NCBI GenBank assembly: GCA_000437495.1
Contig: FR897806.1
Span: 1-10,642, forward strand
Direction: 5' to 3'
DNA length: 10,642 bases
Source: Prevotella sp. CAG:485
Lineage (GTDB): Bacteria > Bacteroidota > Bacteroidia > Bacteroidales > Muribaculaceae
Part shown: piece after piece, positions 6,313 to 10,642 of the stretch
Layout of the letters: each line of letters opens with the position of its first letter
How positions within the stretch are numbered: position 1 is the first letter of the stretch
Position numbers and translations under genes: made by a program
Notes under the pieces: generated by a model
Databases searched by the model: none
What the model was told of the DNA's origin: nothing
What the model saw: the letters and a program-made list of their open reading frames with translations, nothing else

Positions 6313-7422
6313 TTACTTAACTTCCCGGTCAACGCGTTCAATCAACTGCTCTACTGCGGGCGATAAGGGTGTCAGACTTTCCGGCTTCTGCACCTTTATC
6401 GTCCCCGCTGTTTTATCCTTTCTCTGCTCCTTCTGTTCTTTGTACTCCTCCACTGTGAGGTGCGTGATTTCAACCGGATACTGTTCTATGTAGCTGTTGA
6501 TTCTGATTGGCTGCTGAACGCTGAAAATACGCTTGAACATCTTGCCGCGCCCTAAAAAGGATATCGTGGTCGAACTCGAAATGTAGTTCTGAAGGCCATA
6601 ATCCTCGCCTTCCTCAATCTTGTATATCTCACGTTTTGAAGCTTCGTCAATGTCCATGGTCAGGCCGAAAATTTTGGCTATCATCGGCGACGTTACGTGG
6701 TTCTTATGGTCTGCCAGAGCGTCATATTCACGCTCATAGATGCCGTTGCTTTTCCTGAACATAATCTTCGGATAGTACTTGCCCTGCACGGTATCTGACT
6801 TCGCTCCGGCCTTTATAGCCTCCGTTTCCTTAAATCTGTCGCCTGGCAGGTATGCCTCCAAACTCATCATCGAGAGAAGATTGATTTCATCCTCATGTCG
6901 TGGCTGCATCACACTGTCAATATCAGGCGACTTATAGATTCTCCCCCTGCGTCTTACGGCCAATACATGAGCCTTTGCATCACCTTTACTATAGCCTTTC
7001 ACCTTGCCGTCGGCAAGAAAATATTCCACCACATATTCATTGAAAAACTGCAGCGTGTCTGTCGGCGTTGAGCCTGTGCTGTATTCGCGCATATATGTCT
7101 GGACGCGCGTTATAGGCCTTCCGGCTGAGCTGATTACCACATCGGGCAGCTCATAATCTTCCGGCTGAAGACTTATTGTGGCATCTTTTGCCGAGGCTTG
7201 TGCCGAACGATAACCCATATAACGGATAGTCAGCGGGAAATCGCGGTTCTCAACTTTGATTTTACCCTCATTGTCGGTGATGCCGATAATCATTCCGTTG
7301 CTCGAAATCACCGAGGCGCCGGCCAGCGGACTGTTGTCTGTGGAGTCAATCACCTTTATGTCTTTTGCATTGACAATTGCCAAAGTAGCAATCATCAGTA
7401 TCGTTAGCAGTGTGCGTAACAT
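6313..7422 (-). CDS. secreted CarboxypepD_reg-like domain protein
   Basis: This is a 369-residue protein read leftward from the ATG at 7422. Residues 1-19 form a Sec signal peptide, with a short hydrophobic core and likely cleavage after Ala19 (IVNA/K). There is no lipobox cysteine, so a periplasmic or surface-associated soluble protein is expected. Residues about 20-86 are a CarboxypepD_reg-like (peptidase-regulatory, beta-sandwich) domain with the usual pattern VIDSTDNSPLAGASV, GITDNEGKI and IRYMGYRS, followed by the common linker ELPDVVI. The domain normally heads TonB-dependent receptors or secreted proteins, but no TonB barrel follows: residues 100-369 are charged and unrecognised, with a lysine/glutamate-rich stretch near the end. 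It lies 69 bases downstream of the DUF2130 gene on the same strand and may be co-transcribed; no promoter box is seen between them. Its function is unknown. Confidence 0.8.
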   Translation of the reverse strand: MLRTLLTILMIATLAIVNAKDIKVIDSTDNSPLAGASVISSNGMIIGITDNEGKIKVENRDFPLTIRYMGYRSAQASAKDATISLQPEDYELPDVVISSAGRPITRVQTYMREYSTGSTPTDTLQFFNEYVVEYFLADGKVKGYSKGDAKAHVLAVRRRGRIYKSPDIDSVMQPRHEDEINLLSMMSLEAYLPGDRFKETEAIKAGAKSDTVQGKYYPKIMFRKSNGIYEREYDALADHKNHVTSPMIAKIFGLTMDIDEASKREIYKIEEGEDYGLQNYISSSTTISFLGRGKMFKRIFSVQQPIRINSYIEQYPVEITHLTVEEYKEQKEQRKDKTAGTIKVQKPESLTPLSPAVEQLIERVDREVK

Positions 7423-7491
7423 GGCTTCTTGGCTTTGTAATCTTCTGTCTATTTCTACACGTAGTGGGGTATTGGTCGATTTTACAGGTTC

Positions 7492-8904
7492 TTAGTCGCT
7501 CAGCAAATTATCCTTTTGGGCTGCCGCCTGCTTGTGTGCCTCGTCAAACTTGGCTCGCATCGTCGGATTGCCGTGTGTGAGTTTCTTTATCGTGAACTGA
7601 TTCTCCATCACCTCGCCGGCGCGCACCAGCTTCTTCGTGCTTGCCTCAAACACATCTTTGATTTTGCGCAGTGCTTCAATCTGCTTCTCGGCAGCTGCTA
7701 TTGCCTTGTCAACGGCTGTCATCGCTTCATCATGCTTCTTGCAATGACCCTCGATGTGTTTCAGAAACTCAGCTGTGAATTTGTCGCGACGTTCCTCAAA
7801 ATGTGTTATGTCTATGCTCTGAGCCTTGGCCACCGACAGCTCTTTGCGCAGGCTCACAATGGTCTGAGCCCCACGCTTCGACGCCTGGCTTAGCAACGAG
7901 ATGATGGCCATGAAGAACTGAGGGCGTATCACATACATTTTCTCATAGCGATACGACACATCAACTATACCTTCATTATACAGCTCATTGTCGGCCTCCA
8001 AAGTGGTTACCAAAACGGCATATTCGCAGCCTTTCTCTCTGCGGTCCTTGTCGAGCTTGGCAAAGAAATCCTCGTTACGGTGCTTTGAGACCGTACGGTC
8101 ATCCTCATTTTTCATCTCGAACATAATCGACAGACACTCTTCGCCTTCCAGATAATCGCGGAAGATAAAATCACCCTTCGTGCCGCCGCTTACCTCATTG
8201 TCTTTCTCAAAATAAGCACCCCTGAAGCCACCCATGCTTCGTGCCAGGTTGAACGCATTCTGGCAATGCTGCTCCAGAGTCTCGCCCAACATCTTGGTCG
8301 AAAGTCGGCTTTTGAGGTTCTTATACCGCTCAATCTCCTCATCCTTGGCCTTCATGAGTATCTTGTGCTGCTCCTTCAGTTCCAGCTCATGATTCTCTGA
8401 GGCCAACTTCTGAGCTTTCAGCTGCGAGTTGAGGTCAGCTATCTCTTTGTCTAAGGCATGAATGTCATCCTTCAGCTTGCCTCGCTCATTGGCAATATCA
8501 AGCTCATGTTGCTTCTTCAAGGCATCAACCTTGCCGCTAAGCTCCGAAATCTCCTTGTCTTTGGCCGACCGCAACTCACTCAGCTGACGCGTCATTTCAG
8601 CGTCGGCAGCAGCCTTGTCAGCCTTCTTTTGCAAATCATTATTGTCGATAAGACCCCTTAAACGCTCAATTTCCCGGGCCAGACAACCGATTTCCTTATC
8701 CTTGACGGCCATTTTGTCGGCAAGGTCCTTTTCCGCCTTAAGGTCGCGAGCCTTAGCCTCAGCCTTCTGCACCTCCGCAAGCTCCTTCATCCTTTGCTTC
8801 AGCTCAGACTCAAATTCCTTGTTCTTGACCTGCGACAAAAGCGCTGCATAATGATTCTCATCCACCTGAAAAGTAGTGTGGCAATTCGGACATTCTAACT
8901 TCAT
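7492..8904 (-). CDS. DUF2130 coiled-coil protein with nuclease-like core
   Basis: This is a 470-residue protein of the DUF2130 family. The N-terminus (MKLECPNCHTTF) has one CPNC knuckle at Cys5/Cys8, too little for a complete zinc ribbon. Residues about 25-200 are an almost unbroken charged coiled coil. A globular core of about 205-345 follows. It has GETLEQHC, then GDF (Asp245), then FEMKN (Glu263, Lys265), the spacing of a PD-(D/E)XK nuclease active site; that assignment is my inference. Residues about 350-430 form a second helical, coiled-coil-rich segment. No signal peptide or membrane helix is seen, so it should be cytoplasmic. The start at 8904 is supported by the family N-terminus. Upstream is an unusually long leader starting near 9268 that contains degenerate repeats and a stem close to the ATG. 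The physiological role is not known to me. Confidence 0.88.
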   Translation of the reverse strand: MKLECPNCHTTFQVDENHYAALLSQVKNKEFESELKQRMKELAEVQKAEAKARDLKAEKDLADKMAVKDKEIGCLAREIERLRGLIDNNDLQKKADKAAADAEMTRQLSELRSAKDKEISELSGKVDALKKQHELDIANERGKLKDDIHALDKEIADLNSQLKAQKLASENHELELKEQHKILMKAKDEEIERYKNLKSRLSTKMLGETLEQHCQNAFNLARSMGGFRGAYFEKDNEVSGGTKGDFIFRDYLEGEECLSIMFEMKNEDDRTVSKHRNEDFFAKLDKDRREKGCEYAVLVTTLEADNELYNEGIVDVSYRYEKMYVIRPQFFMAIISLLSQASKRGAQTIVSLRKELSVAKAQSIDITHFEERRDKFTAEFLKHIEGHCKKHDEAMTAVDKAIAAAEKQIEALRKIKDVFEASTKKLVRAGEVMENQFTIKKLTHGNPTMRAKFDEAHKQAAAQKDNLLSD

Positions 8905-8912
8905 ACCAAACC

Positions 8913-8927
8913 GGAGGTCTCACCTCC
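8913..8927 (-). promoter_or_regulatory. stem sequestering a GGAGGT just upstream of the DUF2130 start
   Basis: Read on the minus strand, GGAGGT is followed by GAG and then ACCTCC, a perfect 6-bp stem ending 8 bases before the ATG at 8904. GGAGGT is an ideal Shine-Dalgarno sequence and ACCTCC is the anti-Shine-Dalgarno sequence. Because Bacteroidota rarely use strong Shine-Dalgarno sites, the element is notable; a translational control role is inferred. Confidence 0.4.
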
Positions 8928-8997
8928 CATTATAAATTAAACAATAAAAAACTACCTTAGAACCCGCATCACGCCACTACGCTGACACCGAGTCCAT

Positions 8998-9113
8998 CGG
9001 CTATATCCCACCTGCCTCATAGTCTTTATCCCCTTGATGCATAGGCTTTATACCCACTTGATCCGTAGGCTTCAACCCCTTAATTCCACGGCTTTTTACC
9101 CACTTTAAGAGCC
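8998..9113. repeat. five degenerate tandem repeats of 22-25 bases
   Basis: Five head-to-tail units begin at 8998, 9020, 9042, 9066 and 9089 on the plus strand. Their shared core is close to GGCTTTATACCCACTTGAT, with a variable two to three bases at each end. The unit lengths (22, 22, 24, 23, about 25) are not multiples of three, so a repeated peptide is not preserved. The array lies within the predicted long leader of the DUF2130 gene. It is not CRISPR-like: there are no unique spacers. A decayed minisatellite or a protein-binding array is possible. Confidence 0.55.
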
Positions 9114-9123
9114 ATGAAGCCAT
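9001..9123 (-). CDS. possible 40-residue small protein in the DUF2130 leader
   Basis: An ATG at 9123 on the minus strand follows an AAAAGGAGA sequence and opens 40 codons to TAG at 9001-9003. The peptide begins MASWLLKWVKSRGIKG and is basic in its first half, with a glycine-containing end. It runs through the tandem repeat array, whose units are not in phase with codons, which weakens the coding case. I recognise no family. It could be a leader ORF or simply an open stretch. Confidence 0.22.
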   Translation of the reverse strand: MASWLLKWVKSRGIKGLKPTDQVGIKPMHQGDKDYEAGGI

Positions 9124-9144
9124 TCTCCTTTTACCGCTAACCTT

Positions 9145-9217
9145 GCCCTCAAAAACAAATCCGCCGTCATTGACAAATCCGTTCCTAAAACGAACCTGCC
9201 CTTAAGACAAATCTGCC
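9145..9217. repeat. second degenerate short-repeat array, unit about 18 bases
   Basis: Two 18-base units at 9145-9162 and 9163-9180 agree at 14 of 18 positions (pattern GCCnTCAnnnACAAATCC). Two more diverged units follow at 9181-9200 and 9201-9217, each ending TGCC and containing ACGAACC or ACAAATC. The array is separate in sequence from that at 8998-9113 but sits in the same leader. Confidence 0.45.
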
Positions 9218-9274
9218 TTCAAGTACAAAGCTACGAGTCTCCGGGTTTATCGCATCAAGTTAACTCTTGTTCTG

Positions 9275-9305
9275 CAAAGTTAATAAAAATTTTTGAAACC
9301 ACAAA
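9275..9305 (-). promoter_or_regulatory. minus-strand promoter for the DUF2130 leader
   Basis: On the minus strand TTTG (9305-9302) is followed after 19 bases by TAACTTTG (9282-9275), a very good Bacteroidota promoter. Transcription should begin near 9268, giving about 360 nt before the DUF2130 ATG at 8904. It either drives that gene with an unusually long leader or drives a separate small transcript. Confidence 0.7.
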
Positions 9306-9451
9306 CCCCTTCATGCCCTTTTACCAGCACTTCCTTCCCCGCGCCTTTTAACCGCCTGTAAAATAATCATTTAACCCTCACCTTGTACCCCTCTCATATT
9401 TCTTCTTGACCACATCTGACCAAATTTTTTTAGAAAAAAATCCCCAAATAC
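9306..9451. other. noncoding spacer, C-rich and G-poor on the plus strand
   Basis: No gene, hairpin or repeat array is visible between the divergent minus-strand and tRNA promoters. The stretch is strikingly poor in G on the plus strand (9 G against 46 C in 9301-9420). Confidence 0.5.
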
Positions 9452-9482
9452 TTGCACAGCTCAAAAAAACTAACTAACTTTG
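9452..9482 (+). promoter_or_regulatory. tRNA promoter
   Basis: TTG at 9452-9454 is followed after 20 bases by TAACTTTG at 9475-9482, the Bacteroidota promoter pattern. Transcription should begin near 9488, about 25 bases before the mature tRNA. Confidence 0.7.
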
Positions 9483-9494
9483 CACCGCAAAAGC

Positions 9495-9512
9495 AAAGAA
9501 CCCCGGTTCTTT
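9495..9512 (+). promoter_or_regulatory. hairpin in the pre-tRNA 5' leader
   Basis: AAAGAAC (9495-9501) and GTTCTTT (9506-9512) form a 7-bp stem with a 4-nt CCCG loop, ending one base before the tRNA. It may affect RNase P processing or insulate the leader from misfolding with the tRNA; this is inferred. Confidence 0.4.
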
Positions 9513-9513
9513 C

Positions 9514-9587
9514 GGTCCCATAGCTCAGTTGGTTAGAGCACCTGACTCATAATCAGGGAGTCCTAGGTTCAAGCCCTAGTGGGACCA
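9514..9587 (+). tRNA. tRNA with CAT anticodon, tRNA-Ile2 or elongator tRNA-Met
   Basis: A complete 74-nt cloverleaf is present. Acceptor GGTCCCA pairs with TGGGACC; the D arm is GCTC/GAGC. The anticodon arm is CCTGA/TCAGG with loop CTCATAA (anticodon at 9548-9550), and the T arm is CTAGG/CCTAG with loop TTCAAGC. The discriminator is A and CCA is not encoded. A CAT anticodon can be methionine or, after lysidine modification by TilS, isoleucine for AUA codons. The acceptor pairs C4-G69 and C5-G68 match those that E. coli TilS prefers, so Ile2 is slightly favoured. It has its own promoter and terminator. Confidence 0.93.
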
Positions 9588-9600
9588 CAGCTATCAACCT

Positions 9601-9628
9601 AAATTCGCTGAATTTCAGCGAATTTTTT
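9601..9628 (+). terminator. intrinsic terminator of the tRNA
   Basis: AAATTCGCTGA (9601-9611) pairs with TCAGCGAATTT (9615-9625) around a 3-nt loop. The T tract runs from 9623 to 9628. It lies 13 bases after the tRNA and should end its transcript. Confidence 0.85.
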
Positions 9629-9678
9629 GTTGATTAGAGCGCCTGACTCTCCGTGTCTGCATACCGGCTGGGAGTCCT
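9629..9678 (+). pseudogene. tRNA-like fragment interrupted by 13 extra bases
   Basis: Bases 9629-9649 match 9528-9548 of the tRNA (D-loop, D-stem and 5' half of the anticodon arm) at 19 of 21 positions. Bases 9670-9678 match 9556-9564 exactly (GGGAGTCCT, variable-loop side). The tRNA has 7 bases between these blocks and the fragment has 20. Acceptor and T arms are absent, so it cannot be a functional tRNA. It starts directly at the end of the terminator T tract. A decayed tRNA copy or scar of a recombination event is the best reading. Confidence 0.6.
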
Positions 9679-9682
9679 GTGT

Positions 9683-9873
9683 CTAAAAATATATGAGGCT
9701 GGTGGCGAGGGAGCTGCCGAGACTGTCTATAAGTACTATGACACGCTTACCCTCGTTTTGGAGAGGGTCTTGTCGACTGTCGTGCGGTCGAAGTCGGCGC
9801 CTCCGACGTAGCCTTTGAGTGAGATATTATATGCGATTTTCGGCATTGCGAAACTGTTTTTCACCACATAGTT
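9683..9873 (-). pseudogene. decayed ClpP-like serine protease N-terminal remnant
   Basis: On the minus strand, bases 9873-9736 encode a 45-residue open stretch containing KIAYNISLKGYVGGADFD. An overlapping frame then encodes EGKRVIVLIDSLGSSLATS before TAG at 9683-9685. Adding one A to the AAAA run (near 9754-9757) joins them into the N-terminus of a ClpP-like (S14) protease of the kind often found in phages and mobile elements, where the motif normally reads DSLGGSLATG. The catalytic Ser/His region is absent, the start codon is degraded (a stop lies just upstream in frame), and two glycines are replaced by serine. It is therefore a dead fragment. It ends where the tRNA-like fragment begins. 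The family assignment rests on pattern recall. Confidence 0.5.
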
Positions 9874-9924
9874 ACCGCCACATCATAATAGGAGAAAAGA
9901 CACTGATTTCTCAGGAAAAAACGC

Positions 9925-9933
9925 TAACTTTGC
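9925..9933 (+). promoter_or_regulatory. -7 promoter box of the AlbA_2 gene
   Basis: TAACTTTGC lies 29 bases before the ATG at 9962. The -33 position (9902-9905, ACTG) is only a partial match to TTTG. Transcription would begin near 9937-9939. Confidence 0.5.
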
Positions 9934-9961
9934 CCTTAGAAATCAAGAACAAGCGTAGTAT

Positions 9962-10642
9962 ATGGCAAAACTTCAACTACCAGAGAGTCAAAATATAGAG
10001 TGTAAAGAAATATGGAAGGACGAATACCTGAAATGGGTATGCGGCTTCGCCAATGCCTCTGGTGGTTATATATTTATCGGAGTTGAGGATGAATCTTGTG
10101 AAATAGTTGGTGTCGATAATAGCAAACGACTTTTGGAAGATATTCCAAACAAAATCGTAACTACTCTTGGAATAGTTGTGGATGTCAATCTAAAACAAAC
10201 GGATAGTTGTTCCTATATTGAAATATTTGTAAAGCCCAGCAATATTCCTATATCATATAAAGGTAGTTATCACTATCGTTCCGGCAGTACCAAACAAGAA
10301 TTAAAGGGGGGCGGCACTTCAAGACTTTCTCCTTAAAAAAATGGGAAGGACTTGGGATGATGTAAGTATCGATGATGCAAGTATTGAAGATATAGACAGA
10401 GAGTCTATCGAATATTTCCTACGCAAAGGTATAGAGGCGCAACGCATACCTGAGAGCTTAGTGTCTGCCTCTACTGAAGAAATTCTTACATCTCTCCAAC
10501 TTATAGACAAAAAAGGAAAACTGAAAAATGCGGCAATACTTCTGTTTGGAAAGAACCCGTTAAATTTTTCCACAGTGTCGAGTTTAAGATTGGCCGATTT
10601 GGTCAAGATGAATCTGGGGGCAGCGGCGTAATTCCGTGGCAG
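9962..10642 (+). pseudogene. AlbA_2-domain (divergent AAA_4) protein gene, frameshifted and cut by the window end
   Basis: Residues 1-124 from the ATG at 9962 encode an AlbA_2 (Schlafen-type) nucleic-acid-binding domain: ESQNIECKE, then FANASGGYIFIGVED and the usual YRSGSTKQELKG. There the frame breaks. The G run at 10306-10311 has six G, and five would continue as GAALQDFLLKKMGRTWDDV in the frame that is open to 10631. A second break lies at the CCC of 10556-10558. With one more C the protein continues FGKNPVKFF...EFKIGRFGQDES, as in this family; without it the frame ends at 10631. After base 10615 the restored frame no longer resembles the family and the DNA turns G/C-rich. Proteins of this type are usually regulators or defence-associated; the role here is unknown. 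The gene is more AT-rich than its neighbours, suggesting horizontal origin. Confidence 0.75.

Noticed and set aside
8998..9217. CRISPR array
   Set aside because: The repeats are adjacent with no unique spacers, vary in length and sequence, and no cas gene is present.
9588..9961. Second functional tRNA gene or intact integrase attachment site
   Set aside because: The tRNA-like fragment lacks acceptor and T arms, no 3'-end duplication of the tRNA was found in the window, and no integrase gene is present.

Overview
The window looks like Bacteroidota, most likely order Bacteroidales. The main reason is the recurring promoter element TAnnTTTG, seen ahead of several genes and the tRNA. In three places it has a well-placed TTTG or TTG about 19-20 bases upstream. 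Protein family content agrees (CarboxypepD_reg-like secreted protein, DUF2130 protein, AlbA_2 protein), and Shine-Dalgarno sites are scarce. A gut Muribaculaceae-like genome is a reasonable guess but cannot be proved from the sequence alone.

Layout. Bases 1-304 are a leader region with a strong promoter, a GNRA-capped hairpin and a possible 21-codon ORF. Then three plus-strand genes follow: an AlaX-type alanyl-tRNA editing protein (305-763), an AGCS-family sodium:alanine/glycine symporter (905-2326), and, 10 bases later, a UPF1-like SF1 helicase (2337-4097). A 393-base intergenic region (4098-4490) holds a perfect inverted repeat, a promoter, an apparently self-contained noncoding transcript of about 185 nt ending in an intrinsic terminator, and two exact DnaA-box sequences. 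Next is a DXS/transketolase-like gene (4491-6268) broken by one missing base. Converging on it are two minus-strand genes: a secreted CarboxypepD_reg-like protein (6313-7422) and a DUF2130 coiled-coil protein with a putative nuclease-like core (7492-8904).

From 8905 to the end the window becomes an accessory-type region. The DUF2130 gene has a leader of about 360 nt from a good minus-strand promoter, and that leader is built largely of two families of degenerate short tandem repeats. A CAT-anticodon tRNA (9514-9587) with its own promoter and terminator follows. Directly after the terminator lie a partial, interrupted copy of the tRNA sequence and a decayed ClpP-like protease remnant on the minus strand. 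The window closes with an AlbA_2-domain gene that carries two frame breaks and loses family similarity near 10616.

How they fit together. AlaX and the alanine symporter are a plausible pair (tRNA-Ala quality control and alanine supply). The tRNA-flanking debris suggests an old integration and decay site. All four frame breaks found fall in short homopolymer runs, so sequencing error must be excluded before calling those genes dead. The least explained elements are the 4182-4367 noncoding unit, the repeat-built leader at 8998-9217, and the tRNA-like fragment at 9629-9678.
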